This document shows positions 33,401-40,682 of a DNA stretch of 41,179 nt, piece after piece; positions within the stretch are counted from its first letter, which is position 1, and every line of letters begins with the position of its first letter. The DNA is from Opitutales bacterium (lineage in GTDB: Bacteria > Verrucomicrobiota > Verrucomicrobiia > Opitutales > Seribacteraceae): NCBI GenBank assembly GCA_028045305.1, contig JAOFTV010000017.1, positions 1 to 41,179 on the forward strand, given 5' to 3'. The notes beneath the pieces were generated by a model that saw only the letters and a program-made list of their open reading frames with translations, was not told the DNA's origin and made no database searches. A program made the position numbers and the translations under genes.

Positions 33401-33891
33401 TTTCATTTACCATCACCAGTATGGAAGGAGGCTCTGCCAGCGGCTCAGGCACCTACGATTATGGGTCGAATGTTGCCCTTACCGCAGAACCCTCGGAGGG
33501 GTATAAATTTTCTCAATGGGAAGGATCTGCGGTGGTAAACCCGAATTCCTCAAGCACCACACTTCTATTAACTGAAGACTCTGCAGTCACCGCCATTTTC
33601 GAACGCTTGCCTGGGTATTGGAATGAAGGATGGTTAGGATTCGTCCTCCAAAGAGACGAGGATTGGATGTATGTTCATCCCCTTGGCTGGATGTTTAGCC
33701 TAACTAGTAAAACCAAGCACGACTACTGGCTGTGGCACTCCACTTTGGGTTGGTTATGGTTGGAAAAAAACACCTTTTCAAATTCGCAAATCTGGATGAA
33801 TTCGGAAAACAGTTGGATTTTTATTGATTCCAGTGATTGGCAAAAACCCAAGTATTACAACTACGGAAATGAGACTTGGAACAATTACTAG
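30481..33891 (+). CDS. Exported PQQ-propeller / InlB-B-repeat protein with Trp-rich C-terminus
   Basis: A 1136-residue exported protein. After a signal peptide (MISFRPRRSFICLSAFATAFVSLLG), residues about 28-395 are PQQ-like beta-propeller repeats (YVGSNDNSLHAF, YVGSWDNKLHAV, YFGSKDSVFYAL...). Residues about 398-1043 hold nine tandem domains of about 70 residues of the divergent InlB-B type (SYTLSIS-GGS-GTYNHG-ATPSTGYHF-WTGAG-MTEDRDITANF), the first being the most divergent. The last 93 residues are Trp-rich (GWLGFVLQRDEDWMYVHPLGWMFSL...LGWLWLE), a module I recall from Opitutia proteins. It is probably a large cell-surface or secreted adhesin-like protein. It ends directly against recR on the other strand, with no gap. 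Confidence 0.88.
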   Translation: MISFRPRRSFICLSAFATAFVSLLGQRFPSLQWQTSTAGVIFSSPAIDQNGVVYVGSNDNSLHAFHSDGTSKWTYATGNWVDSTPTIGENGVIYVGSWDNKLHAVNSSNGSELWTFETNNYVTASPVVGSNGLIYFGSKDSVFYALEQDGSLSWEYFGGDPIFASAAIGEDGTLYFGDEGGLFHALNPDGTVKWTYQTEEVTDANNSILSAPAIDNLGNLYFGCGNGYCYSLSDAGESASLNWKYLTGDRVDASPVLGLNDEVFFAGRDGYLRSLPTFSSTTENVANWEALVGDVFYSSPVVDANGRVYTIAYTGGGQNHLFCYDTSGNKLWDSAENGFPFSIDGVVDSSLALTDAGTLYFGCYDSKLYCVNLGTGLASSAWPSYQRSISRDGAWPSYSLSVTVTPSGSGLIIGTGTFAQASDVTLTAQASVHHLFSRWLNGSTPLSSDNPYTLSLGTNLGLTAEFVETFNLNVSSGQGGAVSPSGAARHVADSSVTIEATPDTGYSFSSWEGAGVLSQTLATTQVTMSEDREISASFSLNSYTLSISSSTGGSASESNTYNHGTSPSILATPSTGYHFNAWTGAGITDVNERSTTVLMTEDRDITANFQLNSYTLNLFAGNGGTVSAGGSFDHGTNATISATPNNGYSFHQWTGSGVVDSSDANSTVQMTENRSVSATFQINSYDLNITSGVGGTIEGNGTYEHGQLANISAAPNPGFVFSGWTGASVAQPLEPSTTIEMTSDSNLTASFIPRAVDKVLLIISETPSSGGSTIGGGEYDPNATVQILASPQVGYSFTGWDGNFTDAPSEANTTLQITTDLNITANFTINSYSLIISSSIGGSTSGSSTYNHGVYANISATPQTGYFFNGWSGMGINDPTSQQTTTLMTEDRNLSATFSIHTYDLSLLASEGGSVTGASTYDYGTLAPIVATPSTGYTFSSWAGTGVTNSTNPSTTVEMTDERTLIANFAKIPLSFTITSMEGGSASGSGTYDYGSNVALTAEPSEGYKFSQWEGSAVVNPNSSSTTLLLTEDSAVTAIFERLPGYWNEGWLGFVLQRDEDWMYVHPLGWMFSLTSKTKHDYWLWHSTLGWLWLEKNTFSNSQIWMNSENSWIFIDSSDWQKPKYYNYGNETWNNY

Positions 33892-34488
33892 TCAGATCAG
33901 CGACTTACGCCCTTCCAGGGCACTCCTTAGGGTAACTTCATCCGCATAAGTAACCCCTCCCCCGCTGGGTAACCCAAATCCAATGCGGGTAATTTGCATC
34001 TCTAATCCAGCAAAAATATCCTGGTTCAGGTAATGGCAGGTTGCCTCTCCTTCCATATCGTTTCCCAAGGCAAGAATTACTTCATTGATTCCCCCTTCTT
34101 CCAGGCGTTTTTTGAGGGACTGCAAATTGAGGTTATCCGGGCCAACTCCCCGAACTGGGGCAAGTTTCCCATGCAAAACATGATAAAGGCCACGAAACAC
34201 TCCCGCTCTTTCCATGGCAAATAAATCGGTCACTCCCTCCACAATGCACAATTGCGAACTATCCCGCTCCTCGGAAGCACAGATAGCACACAGTTCATCT
34301 TCCGCCAAATTTCCACAAGTTTTGCAAGGTCCAAGTGCATCAGCCGCCTGTACCAGACATTCCACTAGGGAAGCATTGGCCTTCGGGTTTTCCACGATCA
34401 AGTGGAGAGCGACTTTCTCAGCGGATCGATAGCCCAGTCCAGGCAAGCGTTTAAGTGCTTGCACCAAGGCTTGGTACTGCGGAGTCAA
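33892..34488 (-). CDS. recR: Recombination mediator RecR
   Basis: Acts with RecF/RecO in loading RecA on gapped DNA. The 198 residues match the family. Seen in order are a helix-hairpin-helix (KRLPGLGYRSAEKVALHL), a C4 zinc finger (Cys55, Cys58, Cys67, Cys70), the Toprim domain (QLCIVEGVTDLFAMERAGVF...LALGNDMEGEATCHYL) and the C-terminal ITRIGFGLPSGGGVTYADEVTLRSAL. The start codon is TTG at 34488, as no ATG fits. It lies 14 bases after ybaB, the classic ybaB-recR pairing. It ends base-to-base against the large surface-protein gene. Confidence 0.97.
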   Translation of the reverse strand: MTPQYQALVQALKRLPGLGYRSAEKVALHLIVENPKANASLVECLVQAADALGPCKTCGNLAEDELCAICASEERDSSQLCIVEGVTDLFAMERAGVFRGLYHVLHGKLAPVRGVGPDNLNLQSLKKRLEEGGINEVILALGNDMEGEATCHYLNQDIFAGLEMQITRIGFGLPSGGGVTYADEVTLRSALEGRKSLI

Positions 34489-34502
34489 GAGAGTTAAGAG
34501 GA

Positions 34503-34811
34503 TTAAAAGAAGCCGGGCATTTGCACCCCACCGGTAAGACTGCCCATGGCATCGTCTCCCTTCTTTTTTGCCTGTTCGGCTGCATCGACAACTGCCTGAA
34601 GAATGGCTTCGGAAACAAACTCCGGATCTTCCTTGAGAAACTCTGGATCAAGCTTCAAATCCTTAAATTCTCCCTGGCCTGTTATTTTGATAGAGACCGC
34701 ACCGCCACCTCCACTGACCTCGAGAATTTCGTCGGAGAGCTTGGCTTGCGCCTCCTCCATCAGCTTTTGCATTTTTTGGGCTTGTTTAAGAAGTTTTCCT
34801 ACGCCTGGCAT
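34503..34811 (-). CDS. ybaB: YbaB/EbfC family nucleoid-associated protein
   Basis: A small DNA-binding homodimer found beside recR in many bacteria. The 102 residues fit the family, with the N-terminal helix GKLLKQAQKMQKLMEEAQAKL, the strand DEILEVSGGGGAVSIKITGQGEFKDLKLDPEFL and the C-terminal helix VSEAILQAVVDAAEQAKKK. A Met/Gly-rich tail ends the protein. It begins at an ATG with no visible ribosome-binding site and lies upstream of recR on the same strand, 22 bases after the epimerase gene. Confidence 0.95.
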   Translation of the reverse strand: MPGVGKLLKQAQKMQKLMEEAQAKLSDEILEVSGGGGAVSIKITGQGEFKDLKLDPEFLKEDPEFVSEAILQAVVDAAEQAKKKGDDAMGSLTGGVQMPGFF

Positions 34812-34833
34812 GGTTTTAATAAAAGGGTTTCAA

Positions 34834-35706
34834 CTACTCGCTGGCAAGAAAATCTTCGTACCCGGATTGAAAATCAGCAAACTCGGGTTCCCACACCAAA
34901 GCATTAGAGATTTTGGAGTTATCCACCCGTCGGTTCGGACCGTGGTCTTCCGATGCACCAATAAACTCGGGTGTTGGTACCCCCACCCGGTCCGCCACCC
35001 AGTTCGCAATTTCTCCCCGAGTTGCATATTGTCCATCGCAGGCATTAAAAACTCCACCCTTCACCTCTTCTCCAGCCTGAAGCAAAGCAAGCAGGGCAGA
35101 CGCCGCATCGTCACGGTGTATAAGATTAAGTATCCGTTTTGGACATCCAGACATCGGATCTCCCCTGCGAATTTTATCCACCAACAAGTGCCTGCCGGGC
35201 CCATAAAGCCCAGAAAATCGAATCACACTGCGCCTCCTGGCAAGCTCTGCAGATGCATGCAGGCAGGCCTGTTCAGCATTGACCAGAATTTGTCCACGCT
35301 CAGATGCACCACTGGTGTCAGATTTTTCATCAACCAAACTCCCGTCGGTTTGTGGATAAACCGAACTGCTGCTGGTAAAGACAAGGTTATTTACCTGGCT
35401 TCCGTTCTGCCTGATCCATCCAAGTACCGAGTGCATTCCGTTGAGGTAGGAATCCCGGTATCCATCAACACTGGGAGAAGCTGCTCCCACACAGTTGACC
35501 ACATGATCAAAATTGCCCGGCAATTGATCCCACCAATCACTTTCATGCAAACTTCCCTGTACTGTGTGCAGACCAAGATCTTTGGCCTCGGTCACTTTTT
35601 GTGGGTTTCGGGTTAACGCGGAAACCGACCAACCCAGGTCCAGGCAACGGCGGGCCAATTCCATGCCCACATAGCCACATCCAAAAATAATTACTGAATT
35701 ACTCAC
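34834..35706 (-). CDS. NAD(P)-dependent epimerase/dehydratase-like (atypical SDR)
   Basis: An extended/atypical short-chain dehydrogenase of about 290 residues. The dinucleotide-binding motif is IIFGCGYVGMELARRCLDLG, followed by VNCVGAASPS and VFTSSSSVYPQ; the catalytic YxxxK is not clear (the expected position reads GQILVNAEQ), as in YeeZ-like atypical SDRs. The substrate is unknown. The open frame starts at a TTG at 35742, but the GTG at 35706 directly precedes the Rossmann strand and is preferred. It is divergent from the LMW phosphatase gene. Confidence 0.75.
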   Translation of the reverse strand: MSNSVIIFGCGYVGMELARRCLDLGWSVSALTRNPQKVTEAKDLGLHTVQGSLHESDWWDQLPGNFDHVVNCVGAASPSVDGYRDSYLNGMHSVLGWIRQNGSQVNNLVFTSSSSVYPQTDGSLVDEKSDTSGASERGQILVNAEQACLHASAELARRRSVIRFSGLYGPGRHLLVDKIRRGDPMSGCPKRILNLIHRDDAASALLALLQAGEEVKGGVFNACDGQYATRGEIANWVADRVGVPTPEFIGASEDHGPNRRVDNSKISNALVWEPEFADFQSGYEDFLASE

Positions 35707-35815
35707 GACTGCGTATCCAATGGGCAGAGGATGGAATGTCAAGCCACCTACTTGTACAGCCCTCAGGGTTTACGTCTTGTAAATCTCCTCGTTCCTTGGC
35801 ACATCCTTATTCCTT

Positions 35816-36283
35816 ATGCATGTATTGTTTGTATGTTGGGGAAATATTTGCCGCTCGCCCGCGGCTGAATGCACCTTTCGAAAGTTACTCGAAGAAGGCG
35901 GACTTTCGGATAAGATCACCTGCGATTCTGCTGGTACTATCGGTTCCCACCAGGGAAACCCGCCCGACTCGCGCATGCGCCAGGCAGCTCAGGCACGTGG
36001 GCTCACCATTGCCGGCTCAGCCCGCATGATCAACGATCAGGACTATGAACAGGCTGATCTGATTGTCACCATGGACGATTTTAATTTTTCCGAAGTTAGC
36101 AAACTTTCCCCCTCCCCTGCCCTCAAAAATAAGATTCGTCCCTTTTGCGACTTTGTCAGCACGAACGATCGCGAAGTTCCCGACCCTTATTACGGGGGAG
36201 CCTCTGGCTTTGAAAAGGTGCTCGATTTAATGGATGATGGTTGCCAAAAAATCCTCGAACACATTCAGAAAAATCCTGCTTAG
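35816..36283 (+). CDS. Low-molecular-weight protein-tyrosine-phosphatase family
   Basis: A cysteine phosphatase of 155 residues. The P-loop C-X5-R is CWGNICR (Cys7-Arg13) followed by SPAAE, and the acid loop DPYYGG lies near residues 121-126. Members dephosphorylate phosphotyrosine, but bacterial copies beside fructosamine kinase-like genes are known to act on ketoamine phosphates such as ribulosamine 5-phosphate. The fructosamine kinase-like gene follows 18 bases later, which makes the deglycation role the better guess here. No ribosome-binding site is evident. Confidence 0.92.
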   Translation: MHVLFVCWGNICRSPAAECTFRKLLEEGGLSDKITCDSAGTIGSHQGNPPDSRMRQAAQARGLTIAGSARMINDQDYEQADLIVTMDDFNFSEVSKLSPSPALKNKIRPFCDFVSTNDREVPDPYYGGASGFEKVLDLMDDGCQKILEHIQKNPA

Positions 36284-36301
36284 TAAAAAGCCTCGGTCTT
36301 C

Positions 36302-37168
36302 ATGAATGCAATCGATCGAGCCATATCTGAGTCCACTGGCTCTGCTTTCCAGCTTCATACATCTGCGTCCATCGCGGGAGGATGTATTAACGAGGCATCC
36401 TGTATTGAAGGTAATGATGGCCGGCAATTTTTCGTAAAGAAAAACCAGGCATCCTTCCTCTCATTCTTCAAGGCAGAGGCACAGGCACTTACTGAAATCC
36501 ACGAGACTCAAACCGTTCATGCCCCTAAAATGATTGCTCATGGAGTGGAGAATGATAAGGCCTTTCTGGTTCTTGAATTTATGGAAGAAGGAACCGCCTC
36601 TCCATCCGCACAGGCCAAGCTTGGTAGCCTGCTTGCGAAAATGCACCGGGTCGAACAGGCTTATTTTGGTTGGGGAATGGATAACTGCATTGGGGCGACC
36701 CCCCAACCCAATCCAAAATCAAACAACTGGACAGAATTTTACAGGGACCATCGCCTTTCCCACCAGTTTGATCTAGCTGCCCAAAAAGGCAGGCATTTTG
36801 AGGGAGCCAATGATTTGCTCGACCGGATCGATTCTTTCTTTTCCAACTACCAACCCCACCCCTCTTTACTTCACGGAGATTTATGGGGGGGAAATGCCAG
36901 TTACGACTCTACCGGCATGCCCTTTGTCTTTGACCCCGCAAGCTACTATGGCGACCGGGAAACCGATCTTGCTTTCACCTATATGTTTGGTGGTTTTACC
37001 TCTGCTTTTTATCAGGCTTATGAAGAGGAATACCCTCTGGACTCAGGCTTTAAGGTTCGTAAAACCCTTTACAATCTTTACCACGAACTCAATCATTTCA
37101 ACCTCTTTGGCGGAGGATATGCATCCTCCGCCCAGTCGAGCATTAATGAACTTCTTAGGCAGGCATGA
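36302..37168 (+). CDS. Fructosamine kinase family protein (FN3K-like)
   Basis: Phosphorylates protein-bound ketoamines (fructosamine/ribulosamine type), leading to their spontaneous release. At 288 residues it matches the family. The catalytic loop HGDLWGGN (191-198) and the metal-binding DPASYYGDRETD (211-222) are intact, and VLEFMEEG near 90 is the hinge region. Bacterial members are often ribulosamine/erythrulosamine 3-kinases. It sits between the phosphatase gene and hpt; its stop overlaps the hpt start as ATGA (37165-37168), so the cluster is probably one operon. Confidence 0.93.
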   Translation: MNAIDRAISESTGSAFQLHTSASIAGGCINEASCIEGNDGRQFFVKKNQASFLSFFKAEAQALTEIHETQTVHAPKMIAHGVENDKAFLVLEFMEEGTASPSAQAKLGSLLAKMHRVEQAYFGWGMDNCIGATPQPNPKSNNWTEFYRDHRLSHQFDLAAQKGRHFEGANDLLDRIDSFFSNYQPHPSLLHGDLWGGNASYDSTGMPFVFDPASYYGDRETDLAFTYMFGGFTSAFYQAYEEEYPLDSGFKVRKTLYNLYHELNHFNLFGGGYASSAQSSINELLRQA

Positions 37169-37713
37169 ATCAACTCCCCCAACCTCAAGTTCTTCTTTCC
37201 GCAGATCGTATTAAAGAACGCCTGGCCACCCTCTCTGGGGAAATTAACCAGCACTATGCAGGCAGGGAAATCCTGCTCGTTTCCATCCTCGATGGTGCCC
37301 TCATTTTTACTGCCGATTTATTGCGCTTACTCAACCTGCCCACTCAGTTAGATTGCATGCGTATTTCAAGTTATGGGAATTCCACCTCAGCAGAATCGGC
37401 CCCCCGGATCACCGGGAGTTTAAAATCTGACCTTAGTGGACGTGATGTCCTCCTGGTTGATGATATTCTCGATACCGGAAAAACCATGCAGCGGGCAACG
37501 GAGGAAATCTCCGCACTCGGTCCAAAATCGTTGCGTACCTGTGTCTTTCTAGACAAACCCGAAAGACGGGCGAACGGTTTTGAGGCAGACTGGTCGGGCT
37601 TTACCATCGCGGATGAATTCGTGGTCGGATATGGACTCGATTATGCTGGTCGCTACCGCGAACTTCCCTACCTTGGGGTACTACCCAAAAGCTCCCCACA
37701 ACCTTCTCTTTGA
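37165..37713 (+). CDS. hpt: Hypoxanthine phosphoribosyltransferase
   Basis: Purine salvage: converts hypoxanthine/guanine and PRPP to nucleotide, cytosolic. The 182 residues show the PRPP-binding motif VDDILDTGKT (98-107), the SILDGALIF segment, the flexible-loop MRISSYGNSTSAE, and the base-binding region DEFVVGYGLDYAGRYRELPYLGVL. It is joined to the upstream kinase gene by an ATGA overlap and to the membrane-protein gene by a 1-base gap. Confidence 0.95.
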   Translation: MNQLPQPQVLLSADRIKERLATLSGEINQHYAGREILLVSILDGALIFTADLLRLLNLPTQLDCMRISSYGNSTSAESAPRITGSLKSDLSGRDVLLVDDILDTGKTMQRATEEISALGPKSLRTCVFLDKPERRANGFEADWSGFTIADEFVVGYGLDYAGRYRELPYLGVLPKSSPQPSL

Positions 37714-37714
37714 C

Positions 37715-38320
37715 ATGCAAAAATCTGCCAACCCACTTCGCCGTGTTTATGAATGGACGCTCTCCCTGGCGGAGCGCAAACTTTCCGGACTCTGGCTAGG
37801 GTTGCTCTCTTTTGCTGAGGCCAGTTTTTTTCCCATTCCGCCCGATGTCCTGCTCATCCCCCTATGCCTGGGAAGTTTGCGTAAGGCCTTCAAGTTCGCC
37901 CTAATCTGCTCGGTGGCATCCGTACTTGGTGGCTTGGCCGGATATGCCATTGGGGCTTTTGCTTGGGAGGGTACATCAGCTTGGTTTTTTCAATATGTTC
38001 CAGGATTTACCGCAGAGAAGTTCGATAGGATCCAGGAATGGTATACTGAGTGGGGCTGGCCCCTCGTCTTCCTCGCTGGGTTCTCGCCCATTCCTTATAA
38101 AATCTTCACCATTGCCAGCGGGGTCTTGGGCATGGCCCTGCTTCCCTTTATTCTAGCCTCTGCGGTCAGCCGCTCGGCCCGTTTCTTTTTGGTCGCTGCC
38201 CTAGTGGCGAAATTTGGAGAACCGATGAAGGAAAAAATCGACAAGCACTTCAACCTGCTCGCCCTCGTCTTCGGTCTGCTGCTCGTTGGTGGTTTTCTTG
38301 CCCTGAAACTTTTGCGTTAA
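37715..38320 (+). CDS. YqaA/DedA-like SNARE-associated membrane protein
   Basis: A 201-residue inner-membrane protein of the YqaA/VTT group. The signature FAEASFFPIPPDVLLIPLCLG and the re-entrant GFSPIPYKIFTIASGV are clear, with about four hydrophobic segments and a C-terminal LALVFGLLLVGGFLALKLLR. The wider DedA/VTT group includes lipid scramblases/transporters; the substrate here is unknown. The frame opens at 37580 inside hpt, but the ATG at 37715, just after the hpt stop, gives the family N-terminus. Confidence 0.85.
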   Translation: MQKSANPLRRVYEWTLSLAERKLSGLWLGLLSFAEASFFPIPPDVLLIPLCLGSLRKAFKFALICSVASVLGGLAGYAIGAFAWEGTSAWFFQYVPGFTAEKFDRIQEWYTEWGWPLVFLAGFSPIPYKIFTIASGVLGMALLPFILASAVSRSARFFLVAALVAKFGEPMKEKIDKHFNLLALVFGLLLVGGFLALKLLR

Positions 38321-38331
38321 TTATAGACCGT

Positions 38332-39945
38332 TTAAAATTCGTTCACTTCCAAACGTTCCATATACTCGGAAACATTGCAGGTGAGCATCCGTGCCTTACG
38401 GGTGGAAATTTCTAATACTTTGTTGACCACCCCATCAAGAAATGAACGGTCGTGGCTTACAATCAGAGCGGTTCCTTCAAACAAGTTTAATGCCTCCTGT
38501 AAAACTTCTTTACTGCGGATATCCAAGTGATTGGTCGGTTCATCCATAATAAGAAAGTTACATGGCTTCATTAACAATTTAGCCAGGGCCACACGGTTGC
38601 GCTCCCCACCAGAAAGAACCGATGTTTTTTTAAAGGCATCATTACCGCTAAAAAGGAGAGCCCCCAGCGCAGCCCGGGGATTGGCATCCGGATTATTTTC
38701 ACATACCTCCTCGACTTCTGCCAAGACCTCGTTAGTAGGATTGAGCTCCTCTGCCTGGTGCTGGGCAAAATAACCGATCACAGTATTAACCCCAATGTCC
38801 CGCTCTCCATTTTGGAATGGCTCGACACCCGCGAGTACCCGGGCAAGGGTTGATTTACCCGCTCCGTTTACTCCGACCACTGCAATACGGTCTCCCTTAT
38901 CGATACGGAAATCCAGGCCATCAAAGACAACATTATCCCCGTATGCCTTGGTCATACCTTGCAATTCGACCACTTTCTGACTCGCGGGAGGGGATGGGGG
39001 AAAACGAAAATAAATCTTCTTTTCTTCTGCCTCCGGCTTGATGATTTCCATCTTTTCCAAAGCCTTAATCCGGCTCTGTACCATGGCTGCCTTTTTAATA
39101 TTGGACCGGAAACGGTTAATAAATTCCTTTTCCTTTTGAATTTCTTTCCTCTGATTTACCTGTGCTTTGCGCTGTCTTTCCAAACGGGCTGCACTTTCCT
39201 TCAAATAAAAGGTATAGTTCCCCTTGTAACTATTAAGGGCACCAAGTTTCAATTCCATGGTCCGGTCAGTAACGGTTTCCAAAAATGCTCGGTCATGAGA
39301 GATTACAAGAATCGAGCCCTGGTAACCCTTAAGGTAGTGCTCCAACCAGTTCTGGGAGACCACATCGAGGTGGTTGGTTGGTTCATCCAAAATGAGCAGG
39401 GATGGAGCCTGAAGGAGCAGCTTCCCAAGAGCTATACGCATTTGCCAACCCCCGGAAAACTCTTCCACTGGACGCTCGATATCTTCCTTGGAAAACCCCA
39501 TACCCATCAAGACTTTCTCGATTCTGGAATTCATTTTTTCTGGCTCAAAACTGGAAAGTTGGGTTTCCCAACCGCCCATTAAATCAATAAGGTCATAAAA
39601 TCCTTCATCCTCCGGATCCAACTCAGCAAGCTTGGCCTCGGCTTCGTCCAACTTGGCCTTTAATTCAGCAACCCCGGAAAACGCTTTACCCGCTTCCTCC
39701 CGAACTGTTCCACCGGATGCATGCACACCATCCTGAGGAAGGTACCCCACGGTTGCATAATCTGGCTTCTCAATACTACCATCATCAGGAACCGCTTCGC
39801 CCATTAACAAACGTAGCAAAGTGGTTTTACCCGACCCATTCGAACCGACCAGGGCGATCCGCTCGCGTGGACCGATCGTTTCCGATATTTCGTTGAACAA
39901 TTTTTTATGTCCATAAGACAAAGTTACCTCGCGAATAAAAATCAT
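38332..39945 (-). CDS. ABC-F family ATP-binding protein
   Basis: A soluble protein with two fused ABC ATPase domains, 537 residues, typical of ABC-F ribosome-associated factors. Walker A 1 is GSNGSGKT (34-41), with signature FSGGWQMRIALGKLL and Walker B LLILDEPTNHLD; the second domain has GVNGAGKST, LSGGERNRVALAKLL and FLIMDEPTNHLD. The charged linker between the domains (KESAARLERQRKAQVNQRKEIQKEKE) is the interdomain arm that reaches the P-site tRNA in known members. No membrane domain exists. Whether it is a translation factor or antibiotic-protection protein cannot be told. It is divergent from the lipoprotein gene. Confidence 0.94.
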   Translation of the reverse strand: MIFIREVTLSYGHKKLFNEISETIGPRERIALVGSNGSGKTTLLRLLMGEAVPDDGSIEKPDYATVGYLPQDGVHASGGTVREEAGKAFSGVAELKAKLDEAEAKLAELDPEDEGFYDLIDLMGGWETQLSSFEPEKMNSRIEKVLMGMGFSKEDIERPVEEFSGGWQMRIALGKLLLQAPSLLILDEPTNHLDVVSQNWLEHYLKGYQGSILVISHDRAFLETVTDRTMELKLGALNSYKGNYTFYLKESAARLERQRKAQVNQRKEIQKEKEFINRFRSNIKKAAMVQSRIKALEKMEIIKPEAEEKKIYFRFPPSPPASQKVVELQGMTKAYGDNVVFDGLDFRIDKGDRIAVVGVNGAGKSTLARVLAGVEPFQNGERDIGVNTVIGYFAQHQAEELNPTNEVLAEVEEVCENNPDANPRAALGALLFSGNDAFKKTSVLSGGERNRVALAKLLMKPCNFLIMDEPTNHLDIRSKEVLQEALNLFEGTALIVSHDRSFLDGVVNKVLEISTRKARMLTCNVSEYMERLEVNEF

Positions 39946-40037
39946 CAGAAAAGCCTAACGAAATCAGCTGTTGCGATCAATGACATTACCCTTTTCCAAG
40001 TTGTAGAATTGTTTAGAATTAGAGAATTCTCCTTTCA

Positions 40038-40682
40038 TTGAAAACTTTTCTAAAAAACATTATTCAATCGATTGCCCTCGTGGCCTTCACCTCCTGTTCG
40101 GTTCCAGACTTGGCAGAACCAGAAGTTTTGCAAAAAGCCAGGATGGAAGCAATACCCATGGAAAAACTGGAAAGAAAACTAATGTATGGGATGCTCCAAC
40201 TTTATGTCGATCAGGAGCAAAGCCCTTACACTGGATGGGTTAGGCAAAACGATGCGAACCAAAGCCAATATTCATTGGGGTATTTGAAGAAGGGTCGCAA
40301 GGAAGGAAGATGGATTACGTGGGATGAAAACGCTACCAGACGAGCAGAAATCCAATGGCACGAAGATCGAATGGAGGGAATCTTTAGAATTTGGTTCAGC
40401 AACGGAAGAATTAAGGTGATCGGTCAAACCAAGGATGGAGAAGTGAACGGGGAATGGCGGGAATACTATTCAACAGGTAAACTGGCTTGCCGTTCGTTTA
40501 ATCAAATTGGTCATCTGGTGGAAATCGAGATCTGGCGACCTGACGGTTTTCCTTGCACTGATTCAAGAGTAGTCAATGGCAAAGGCACATTTTTTCGCTA
40601 TTTGGAAAACGGAAAAATTGAACATCGCAGAGTTTTCAAGGAAGGGGTGGAGACATCCCGGGAAATCTTTGATCAACGATAA
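40038..40682 (+). CDS. MORN-like repeat lipoprotein (YwqK-type)
   Basis: A 214-residue predicted lipoprotein: the signal MKTFLKNIIQSIALVAFTSC ends in the lipobox FTSC followed by Ser. The mature part has MORN-type repeats with the G-x-W-x-x-x-x pattern (GRKEGRWITWDENATRRAEIQWHEDRMEGIFRIWFSNGRIKVIG, DGEVNGEWREYYSTGKLACRS), as in the YwqK antitoxin-like family. A toxin partner is not seen, so antitoxin function is not implied. The start is a TTG at 40038, chosen because it supplies the signal peptide. The 3' end overlaps the convergent leucine-rich-repeat gene by 10 bases. Confidence 0.75.
   Translation: MKTFLKNIIQSIALVAFTSCSVPDLAEPEVLQKARMEAIPMEKLERKLMYGMLQLYVDQEQSPYTGWVRQNDANQSQYSLGYLKKGRKEGRWITWDENATRRAEIQWHEDRMEGIFRIWFSNGRIKVIGQTKDGEVNGEWREYYSTGKLACRSFNQIGHLVEIEIWRPDGFPCTDSRVVNGKGTFFRYLENGKIEHRRVFKEGVETSREIFDQR

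Noticed and set aside
31675-33600. Tandem DNA repeat
   Set aside because: The nine protein repeats are too diverged at DNA level to be a DNA tandem repeat.
34603-35616. Plus-strand frame of 337 codons across ybaB and the epimerase gene
   Set aside because: Antisense to two well-supported genes and of shadow-like composition.
38959-39582. Plus-strand frame of 207 codons inside the ABC-F gene
   Set aside because: Antisense shadow; the ABC-F motifs on the other strand are complete.
40038-40682. YwqK-type protein as antitoxin
   Set aside because: No toxin-like gene adjoins; MORN-type repeats alone do not imply a toxin-antitoxin pair.
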